This document shows positions 6,207 to 11,875 of a stretch of DNA of 11,875 nt, in pieces. How positions within the stretch are numbered: the first letter of the stretch is position 1; each line of letters starts with the position of its first letter. The notes under the pieces were generated by a model. It saw nothing but the letters and a program-made list of their open reading frames with translations, had not been told where the DNA came from and ran no database searches. The DNA comes from a bacterium. Lineage in GTDB: Bacteria; SZUA-79; Acidulodesulfobacterales; Acidulodesulfobacteraceae. Position numbers and translations under genes: made by a program. The DNA lies in contig JAJYYS010000036.1 in the NCBI GenBank assembly GCA_021800745.1, positions 1 to 11,875 of the forward strand, given 5' to 3'.

Positions 6207-7950
6207 GACAAAGTATATCTTTATAACGGGCGGGGTTGTTTCAAGTTTGGGGAAAGGCATAGCGGCTTCCTCCATAGGCGCGCTTCTGGAAGCAAGGGGG
6301 CTAAACATTACTATGCAGAAGCTGGACCCTTATATAAACGTTGACCCGGGAACCATGAATCCTTTTCAGCACGGAGAGGTTTTTGTTACCGACGACGGAG
6401 CGGAGACCGACCTCGATCTCGGCCATTACGAAAGGTTTACGTCGCTTTCGCTTACAAAAAAGAACAATTTAACAAGCGGCCAGGTTTACGATGCCGTTAT
6501 CAACAACGAAAGAAAAGGCGCTTATCTGGGAAAAACGGTTCAGGTAATACCTCATATAACCGACGAGATAAAAAAAAGAATAATCGAGGCGTCCGACGGG
6601 AAAGACGTTGCCATTATAGAAATAGGCGGAACGGTAGGCGATATAGAAAGCCTTCCCTTTCTCGAAGCCATAAGGCAGTTTAAATTGGATAAAGGAAAAG
6701 AGAACGTTCTTTATATTCATCTGACTCTCGTTCCGTTTATAAAAACCGCCGACGAGTTAAAAACAAAGCCGACGCAGCACTCGGTAAAAGAACTGAGAGC
6801 CATAGGAATAGAGCCTTCCATTATAATATGCAGGGCGGACAGGGTTCTGCCTCAGGATATAAGGGAAAAAATCGCTCTTTTCTGCAACGTATCGGCCGAT
6901 GCCGTTATTACCGCCAAAGACGAAGAAAGCATTTACGACGTTCCTCTTTCCCTGCATGAAGAAAAGCTTGATTCTAAAATAATAGAATATTTAAATATAT
7001 GGGCTAAATCTCCGGATTTAAACGAATGGACGAATATATCGCAGACATTGAAAACGATGAAAAATTTAGTCACTATTGCCGTCGTTGGAAAATACGTCAA
7101 TCTTAAAGAGTCGTATAAAAGCCTTAACGAGAGTCTTATTCACGGAGGACTTGCCAATAACGTCAGCGTGAACATAAAATATATTAATTCCGAAGATTTT
7201 GAAGGGGACGACTGGAATGAACGGCTTAAAGAATTAGAAGGCTGTTCCGGCATTTTAGTTCCGGGCGGTTTCGGTTCCAGAGGCATTAACGGCATGCTCA
7301 AGGCGATTAATTATGCAAGAATCAACAATATTCCGTATTTCGGAATCTGCTTAGGGATGCAGCTTATGACCGTTGAATATGCCAGAAACGTGCTGGGGCT
7401 AAAAGAAGCCAATTCTTACGAGTTCGACGAAATTACGCCGGATCCAGTAATAAGCATTATGGAAGACCAGAAAGATATAGGCAATATGGGTGGAACTATG
7501 AGGCTCGGAGCATATCCCTGCGTAATCTCGAAAAATACGCTGGCATACCAAATATATTCTAAGAACAATAAAAAATACTCCGCCAATAAGAAAAACGCCG
7601 TAAGGCTTAATCATGACGGAAATATTTCTATAAGCGAAAGGCATAGGCATAGGTTTGAATTCAACAATAAATACAGAGAAAAATTTAAAGCTTCGGGTTT
7701 TGTTTTTTCAGGCGTATCTCCGGATAACAAACTTATAGAGATTTGCGAGCTGAAAGACCATCCGTGGTACATAGGATGCCAGTTTCATCCCGAATTTAAA
7801 TCTTCGCCGTTATACCCCCATCCGCTGTTTAAAGAATTTGTTGCCTCTGCGGTTAAATATTCCAACGCTTTAATCGGTGTTCAGACCAAGGTTAAAACTA
7901 AAAATAAAAATAAAGTCAAAGACAAAAAAAGAAAAACGGCCGCTGCATAG
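6199..7950 (+). CDS. pyrG: CTP synthase, with a loop insertion and a lysine-rich C-terminal tail
   Basis: PyrG aminates UTP to CTP using ATP and ammonia from glutamine. The N-terminal synthetase domain shows [10 protein letters not shown] (11-20), [20 protein letters not shown] and GGTVGDIE. The C-terminal class I glutaminase domain has GGFGSRG (356-362), the nucleophile Cys384 in GICLGMQ, and the His530/Glu532 pair in FHPEF. At 583 residues it exceeds the usual 530-550. Part of the excess is a lysine-rich tail after about residue 560. Part is an insertion of roughly 20 residues (about 454-476) before the conserved [11 protein letters not shown]. Both lie outside the catalytic motifs, so the enzyme should be active. 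The start overlaps dapB by 8 bp, with GGGG at 6185-6188 as a weak ribosome site. kdsA begins on the next base after the stop. Confidence 0.97.
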   Translation: MNKTKYIFITGGVVSSLGKGIAASSIGALLEARGLNITMQKLDPYINVDPGTMNPFQHGEVFVTDDGAETDLDLGHYERFTSLSLTKKNNLTSGQVYDAVINNERKGAYLGKTVQVIPHITDEIKKRIIEASDGKDVAIIEIGGTVGDIESLPFLEAIRQFKLDKGKENVLYIHLTLVPFIKTADELKTKPTQHSVKELRAIGIEPSIIICRADRVLPQDIREKIALFCNVSADAVITAKDEESIYDVPLSLHEEKLDSKIIEYLNIWAKSPDLNEWTNISQTLKTMKNLVTIAVVGKYVNLKESYKSLNESLIHGGLANNVSVNIKYINSEDFEGDDWNERLKELEGCSGILVPGGFGSRGINGMLKAINYARINNIPYFGICLGMQLMTVEYARNVLGLKEANSYEFDEITPDPVISIMEDQKDIGNMGGTMRLGAYPCVISKNTLAYQIYSKNNKKYSANKKNAVRLNHDGNISISERHRHRFEFNNKYREKFKASGFVFSGVSPDNKLIEICELKDHPWYIGCQFHPEFKSSPLYPHPLFKEFVASAVKYSNALIGVQTKVKTKNKNKVKDKKRKTAAA

Positions 7951-8793
7951 ATGGAAAAAATAAACGTTTTTAGAAAAGAAGATTTAGCGTCCATATTAAA
8001 ATTCAAATTTAATAACGGCTATCCTTTCGTCATTGCCGGACCCTGCGTTATAGAGAATACCGCGGTTATGGAAGATATTGCCGCAACCCTTAAGGACTAC
8101 TCCGAGGAGCTTAATTTTAACCTTATATTTAAAGCTTCTTACGATAAAGCAAACAGAACTTCCGTTAATTCTTTCAGGGGCCCGGGCATAGATAAAGGAT
8201 TAGAAATTTTAAGCGGCATCAAGGCAAAATATAACGTTCCGGTATTAAGCGACGTGCATAGCGCAAATGAAATAGAAAAGGCTGCAGCCGTTCTGGACGT
8301 CATTCAGATACCGGCTTTTTTGTGCCGCCAAACGGATATACTTTTAGAAGCGGCAAAAACAGGCAAGATAATCAATGTTAAAAAGGGGCAGTTTCTGGCT
8401 CCATGGGATACTAAATTTATCGCGGAAAAAATTAGGTCTGCCGGAAACAATAAGATAATATTGACGGAAAGAGGCGTCAGTTTCGGCTATAATAATCTCG
8501 TGGTTGATTTCAGGTCGCTCCCGGCAATGAAAGAAACCGGGGCGCTCGTCGTTTTCGACGCTACGCACAGCGTTCAGCTTCCGGGAGGTTCGGGCGCGGT
8601 TTCGTCGGGAAACAGAGAATATGTTATGCCGCTTGCTAGAGCCGCCGCCGCCGTCGGGGTTGACGGTTTATTTTTTGAGGTCCATACCGACCCGCCGCAG
8701 GCTATGAGCGACTCCGCAAATTCCGTTTATTTAAGCTCGTTTAAGGATAACTTAAAAAATATTTTGGAAATATCGAAATATAGTAAAATATAA
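7951..8793 (+). CDS. kdsA: 3-deoxy-8-phosphooctulonate (Kdo-8-P) synthase, metal-dependent type
   Basis: KdsA condenses phosphoenolpyruvate with arabinose-5-phosphate to Kdo-8-phosphate in the cytoplasm. The 280 residues show IAGPCVIEN (28-36), FKASYDKANRTS (60-71), FRGPGID (75-81), DVH (101-103), QIPAFLCRQTD and NVKKGQFLAPWD. After these come LTERGVSFGYNNLVVDFRSL and VFDATHSVQLPGG. Cys32 in GPCVIE occupies the position that is Asn in the E. coli metal-independent enzyme and Cys in the Aquifex metalloenzyme. His206, Glu243 and Asp254 fit as the other metal ligands, so I infer the metal-requiring class. The ATG immediately follows the pyrG stop with no spacer and no clear Shine-Dalgarno, suggesting reinitiation. 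Confidence 0.97.
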   Translation: MEKINVFRKEDLASILKFKFNNGYPFVIAGPCVIENTAVMEDIAATLKDYSEELNFNLIFKASYDKANRTSVNSFRGPGIDKGLEILSGIKAKYNVPVLSDVHSANEIEKAAAVLDVIQIPAFLCRQTDILLEAAKTGKIINVKKGQFLAPWDTKFIAEKIRSAGNNKIILTERGVSFGYNNLVVDFRSLPAMKETGALVVFDATHSVQLPGGSGAVSSGNREYVMPLARAAAAVGVDGLFFEVHTDPPQAMSDSANSVYLSSFKDNLKNILEISKYSKI

Positions 8794-8795
8794 AT

Positions 8796-9770
8796 ATGAA
8801 AAAACATAATATATTGGAAACCGCCGAAAATGTTTTAAGGATAGAAGCCGATTCGATATCCGCCCTGATAAACAGGCTTGACGATAATTTTGAAAAAACG
8901 GTAGATTGCCTTATCGGAATTAAAGGGAAGGTAATATTAACGGGAATGGGGAAGTCAGGCATTATCGCAAGAAAAATATCTTCCACCCTTGCAAGCACCG
9001 GCACGCCCTCTTTTTTTATGCATCCGGCAGAGGCATCGCACGGCGATCTTGGCGTAATCTCTTCTAACGATGCCGTAATAGTGCTCTCCAACAGCGGAAA
9101 TACTAAGGAAATCGTTTCCATACTGCCTGCGATAAAGCTCATAGGCGCTAAAATTATCGGATTTTCCGGAAACAAAAACTCACAGCTTTTCATGCTGTCG
9201 GATTATTTTTTCGACGTATCCGTCGCTCAGGAGGCGTGCCCTTACAATATAGCTCCTACCGCCAGCACTACGGTTCAACTTGCAATAGGGGACGCTCTTG
9301 CGGTTTCCCTTTTGAAAGAACGGAATTTTCTGGAAGAGGATTTTGCAAAACTTCATCCGGGCGGCTCTATAGGCAGGAAGTTTTTAAAGGTGGCGGATAT
9401 AATGCACAAAGGCGAAGAAATTCCTTTGGTAAAAGATTCGGCTTTATTAAAAGACGCAATTATAGAAATGAACTTTAAAAGATTGGGGTTGACCGGAGTT
9501 ATCGACGAAAATATGCGCCTTTGCGGTATCGTAGTGGACGGCGATTTAAGAAGGGCGCTGGCGGATTCTCCGAACATTATGGATAAGCCGGTCAGGGATG
9601 TTATGACGAAAAATCCTAAAATTATTCTTAAAGACGCTCTTGCCGCATCCGCCCTTCAAAAAATGGAAGAGTTAAAAATTACTTCGCTTTTTGCCGTAGA
9701 ATCGGAGGACGATGCAAGACCTGCAGGGGTTATACACATTCACGACATAGTAAAAGCAGGAATCATATGA
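8796..9770 (+). CDS. kdsD: Arabinose-5-phosphate isomerase (KdsD/KpsF)
   Basis: KdsD interconverts ribulose-5-phosphate and arabinose-5-phosphate, the KdsA substrate. The 324-residue protein has the standard layout: an SIS sugar-isomerase domain (about 35-180) followed by two CBS domains (about 200-320). Family motifs include TGMGKSG (49-55), ASTGTPSFFMHPAEASHGDLG (66-86, with His82), LSNSGNT (97-103), PTASTT and LHPGGSIGR (186-194, with His187). The CBS pair starts at VADIMHKGEEIP and is conventionally regulatory. The ATG is 2 bp after the kdsA stop. The 3' end overlaps kdsC by 4 bp (ATGA). Context with kdsA and kdsC assigns it to Kdo synthesis rather than to capsule or another SIS-family role. 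Confidence 0.96.
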   Translation: MKKHNILETAENVLRIEADSISALINRLDDNFEKTVDCLIGIKGKVILTGMGKSGIIARKISSTLASTGTPSFFMHPAEASHGDLGVISSNDAVIVLSNSGNTKEIVSILPAIKLIGAKIIGFSGNKNSQLFMLSDYFFDVSVAQEACPYNIAPTASTTVQLAIGDALAVSLLKERNFLEEDFAKLHPGGSIGRKFLKVADIMHKGEEIPLVKDSALLKDAIIEMNFKRLGLTGVIDENMRLCGIVVDGDLRRALADSPNIMDKPVRDVMTKNPKIILKDALAASALQKMEELKITSLFAVESEDDARPAGVIHIHDIVKAGII

Positions 9771-10279
9771 AAAAACTTAATTTTAACGATATAGAAATTT
9801 TAGTTTTCGACGTTGACGGCATATTAACCGACGGAAAAATATATTTATCCGAGAGCGGGGTTGAAACTAAGACGTTTTTTGCGCATGACGGGGCAGGTAT
9901 GAAACTTGCTAAAAAATTAGGGCTGAAGACAGGCATGATTTCGGCAAGAACCAGTAATGCCGCCTCTATAAGAGCAAAAGAGCTCGGCGTCGATTTTTAT
10001 ATAGAAGGATGCAAAGACAAATATAATGCTTTAAAACCGCTATTGAAAGAATATAATATCGGTATTAAAAATTTATTTTATATGGGAGACGATATAGTCG
10101 ATATCGAACTTTTAAAATTGGCGGCTGTTTCCGCCACCGTTCCGAATGCGCCTGAATATGTCAGAATTTGTGCGGATATCGTAACCGAAAAGACGGGCGG
10201 ATGCGGCGCGGTAAGAGAGATTTGCGATATAATTCTGCAGGAAAAAGGCCTTCTTACAAATTTTTTAAATAAATTATAG
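9767..10279 (+). CDS. kdsC: Kdo-8-phosphate phosphatase
   Basis: KdsC removes phosphate from Kdo-8-P to release Kdo. It belongs to the capless C0 HAD phosphatases that act as tetramers, and its 170 residues fit. HAD motif I is FDVDGILTDGKIYL, with nucleophile Asp15 and Asp17. Motif II Ser59 lies in ISARTS, where Gly is more usual before Arg. The motif III lysine falls in the GCKDKYNAL segment (81-89), and motif IV is MGDDIVD (Asp108, Asp109). ATVPNAP and the glycine-rich GGCGAVREICD near the C-terminus are typical of KdsC. The ATGA overlap with kdsD, and AGGA at 9758-9761 in front of the ATG, support this start. lptC follows after 3 bp. Confidence 0.96.
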   Translation: MKKLNFNDIEILVFDVDGILTDGKIYLSESGVETKTFFAHDGAGMKLAKKLGLKTGMISARTSNAASIRAKELGVDFYIEGCKDKYNALKPLLKEYNIGIKNLFYMGDDIVDIELLKLAAVSATVPNAPEYVRICADIVTEKTGGCGAVREICDIILQEKGLLTNFLNKL

Positions 10280-10282
10280 ATT

Positions 10283-10879
10283 ATGCCGCTGGATCGTAAA
10301 ATTTTAAGAAGAACGGCGCTGGTATTAGGACTTGGTTTTATCGTCGTTCTGGGTTTTTTTTTGCTTCTGCATTATTTGCATAACAATAAGGGGCTGTTAG
10401 GCTTTAAAATATCTAAGGGCTATATAAGCCTGAAAAAAATAAATTATAAATTTTTTAAAAAAGGCGTACTCGCTTATGAAATCTTTGCCGATAGTTTAAA
10501 TTACCGCTCTCAAAAAAAGAACGTTATTAAACTGAATGCGGTTAAGGTATATATTTACGGAAAAAATAAAAAACCGGCGTTTATTATTACGGGGAAATCG
10601 GGAAGATTGAATTCGGTTTCCAAGAACGTGATAATTTCCGGGGGCGTTATAATAAAAAGCGCAAAAGGGGCATCCATGAAAACCGGCATAATCGATTATT
10701 TTGCTAAAGGCGATAAGATAGTAGCCCCGGATTATATGGAAATTAAGGGGAAAAACTATTTTATTTCCGGAAGCGGACTTATTTTTTACATTAAAAAAAA
10801 TATTTTTATCTTGCAAAAAGACGTTCATTTTTTATCTAATAATGTAATGAAAGCGGGGAGAAGCGGGGTGACTAAGTGA
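10283..10879 (+). CDS. lptC: LPS export protein LptC
   Basis: LptC is the bitopic inner-membrane protein that passes LPS from the LptB2FG transporter to periplasmic LptA. The 198-residue protein has a short basic N-terminus (RKILRR), one transmembrane helix (about residues 11-31) and a beta-rich periplasmic domain. That domain carries the family pattern: short repeats such as LNAVKVYIYG, PAFIITGKSGRLN, VIISGGVIIKS, IDYFAKGDKIVAPDYMEIKG and ISGSGLIFYI. Sequence conservation in this family is low, so the call rests on topology, this pattern and position between kdsC and lptA. It is very lysine-rich. The gene overlaps lptA by 4 bp (GTGA). Confidence 0.88.
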   Translation: MPLDRKILRRTALVLGLGFIVVLGFFLLLHYLHNNKGLLGFKISKGYISLKKINYKFFKKGVLAYEIFADSLNYRSQKKNVIKLNAVKVYIYGKNKKPAFIITGKSGRLNSVSKNVIISGGVIIKSAKGASMKTGIIDYFAKGDKIVAPDYMEIKGKNYFISGSGLIFYIKKNIFILQKDVHFLSNNVMKAGRSGVTK

Positions 10880-11397
10880 AAATAAATTCATACTTTTTAA
10901 TTTTAATCGTTTTTTTATGTTCCGTTTTTTTATTTCAGGGCAAGGGCTATTGCGTTGCCGGTCCTAACCCTAGACCCCAAACTCAAACGAATATAACATC
11001 CGACTCCTTAGTGGTAAACAATAAAAAAAATATTGCCGTATTTACGGGACATGTCATCGCAATCAAAGGCAGGTTAAAAATTTTATCGTCGGTGCTGAAT
11101 GTTATATATACAAAAAAAAATAAAATAAAAATGCTTATCGCAACCGGAAACGTCCATATCATTAAAGGAAAGGACAATATTACGGGCGGCAGGGCGGTTT
11201 ATTACAACAAGAAAAGGATTGCGGTAATAACCGAAAATCCTATAGCATATGAGGGAAAAAATAAAATAGTCGGAAAAAAAATAATGATTAATTTTAAAAC
11301 CGGAATATCTACCGTTATAGGCGGCAAAAAAAGAGTCAACGCGGTAGTTTATTCGAATAAATCTCTAACCGTTCAAAAACAAAGAAATAAAAAATGA
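10876..11397 (+). CDS. lptA: LPS transport periplasmic protein LptA, GTG start
   Basis: LptA forms the periplasmic bridge that carries LPS to the outer membrane. The 173-residue precursor has a signal peptide (basic start, hydrophobic core about 6-21, probable cleavage after CVA near residue 28). An OstA/LptA beta-jellyroll domain follows, with the family opening ITSDSLVVNNKKNIAVFTGHV (40-60), IATGNVHIIKG, and ITGGRAVYYNKKRIAVITENP. The cysteine at 26 is not in a convincing lipobox. The start is GTG at 10876 inside a GTGA overlap with lptC, preceded by GGGG at 10865-10868. The next Met is near residue 86, after the signal peptide and the start of the domain, so a later start is untenable. A run of nine A (11112-11120) lies in the coding region. 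The gene ends in an ATGA overlap with lptB. Confidence 0.9.
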   Translation: MKINSYFLILIVFLCSVFLFQGKGYCVAGPNPRPQTQTNITSDSLVVNNKKNIAVFTGHVIAIKGRLKILSSVLNVIYTKKNKIKMLIATGNVHIIKGKDNITGGRAVYYNKKRIAVITENPIAYEGKNKIVGKKIMINFKTGISTVIGGKKRVNAVVYSNKSLTVQKQRNKK

Positions 11398-11875
11398 TAA
11401 AAGCATTGAATTTAGTAAAGAGATTTAAGAAAAGAGCGGTAGTGAACGGAGTTTCGCTTGAGATCAAGCCCGGTGAAATAACCGGACTTTTAGGGCCTAA
11501 CGGCGCGGGTAAGACCACGACGTTTAATATGATTTCCGGTATGTTAAGGCCGGACGAAGGCTCTATATTTTTAGACGATGCCGAAATTACGGGACTACCC
11601 ATGTATAAAAGAGCCAGACTCGGTATAGGTTATCTTCCTCAGGAAACTTCGGTCTTTAGAAAACTTACTACCGAACAGAATCTTACGGCTATTTTTGAAT
11701 TGTTAAAGATACCCGTTCAAGAAAAAAACCTGAGACTAGATGAATTAGTGGAAAAGTTCGGACTTGAAAAGGTCAGAAAATCTCCCGTTATGAGTTTATC
11801 CGGAGGAGAAAGAAGAAGAGTCGAGGTTGCCAGATCGCTCATACTTTCCCCTAAGTTCATTTTGCTCGATGAGCC
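11394..11875 (+). CDS. lptB: LPS export ABC transporter ATPase LptB (partial, 3' end beyond window)
   Basis: LptB is the cytoplasmic ATPase dimer that powers LPS extraction by LptF and LptG. The first 160 codons are present out of about 240 in the family. They show Walker A GPNGAGKT (34-41), the Q-loop in GYLPQETSVFRKLT (79-92, Gln83), the ABC signature LSGGE (135-139) followed by RRRVEVARSL, and Walker B FILLDE (155-160), where the window stops. LPQE-SVFRKLT and SGGERRRVEIAR-like segments are typical of LptB rather than of amino-acid transporter ATPases. The ATG overlaps the lptA stop (ATGA) with no separate Shine-Dalgarno. In related genomes rpoN often follows, which cannot be checked here. 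Confidence 0.95.
   Translation, partial: MIKALNLVKRFKKRAVVNGVSLEIKPGEITGLLGPNGAGKTTTFNMISGMLRPDEGSIFLDDAEITGLPMYKRARLGIGYLPQETSVFRKLTTEQNLTAIFELLKIPVQEKNLRLDELVEKFGLEKVRKSPVMSLSGGERRRVEVARSLILSPKFILLDE

Noticed and set aside
8741..9193. Minus-strand open frame opposite kdsD
   Set aside because: kdsD is unmistakable on the plus strand; the antisense frame shows no motif I recognise.
10876..10962. LptA as a lipoprotein through Cys26
   Set aside because: The residues before the Cys (K-G-Y) do not fit a lipobox. Cleavage after CVA by signal peptidase I is more plausible.

Overview
The window is a low-GC, gene-dense bacterial chromosome segment. Everything recognisable lies on the + strand and reads as one long housekeeping run. 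The organism must be Gram-negative with lipopolysaccharide, because the window encodes Kdo synthesis (kdsA, kdsD, kdsC) and the Lpt transport proteins LptC, LptA and LptB. The order pyrG-kdsA-kdsD-kdsC-lptC-lptA-lptB is one I associate with Deltaproteobacteria (Geobacter-like and related Desulfobacterota). Combined with low GC, heavy AAA (Lys) and ATA (Ile) codon use and very compact spacing, I infer a deltaproteobacterial lineage, possibly an uncultivated one. The taxon is an inference.

Layout. Positions 1-257 hold no convincing gene. They contain a nested palindromic structure: an outer perfect 20-bp inverted repeat (33-52 / 190-209), bracketed by a 6-bp direct repeat GACGGA, enclosing a second perfect 18-bp inverted repeat of the GTCATTGCGAGCG type (76-93 / 137-154). 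Just downstream is a strong sigma70-like promoter (223-251) that ends 6 bp before the likely first start codon. The run then goes: a degenerate RpiB-family protein (258-770), radA (763-2121), a polyprenyl diphosphate synthase (2185-3153), lysA, dapA and dapB (3157-6206), pyrG (6199-7950), kdsA, kdsD and kdsC (7951-10279), lptC, lptA and the start of lptB (10283 to the window end). Gaps between genes are at most 75 bp. Many junctions overlap or abut, and I see no terminator in any gap, so the genes are plausibly co-transcribed.

Function. Most genes feed the cell envelope. DapA and DapB work on the way to meso-diaminopimelate for peptidoglycan, and LysA turns that into lysine. KdsD, KdsA and KdsC make Kdo for the LPS inner core. 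PyrG makes CTP, which is used to activate Kdo and to make phospholipids. LptC, LptA and LptB export LPS. The polyprenyl synthase supplies an isoprenoid chain for quinones or a lipid carrier. RadA (recombination repair) and the RpiB-like protein are the outliers at the 5' end.

I do not see a novel defence, mobile or biosynthetic system. The parts that deserve a second look are the nested inverted-repeat element beside the promoter, the probable leaderless start, the RpiB-family protein that has lost its catalytic residues, and the lysine-rich additions in PyrG.
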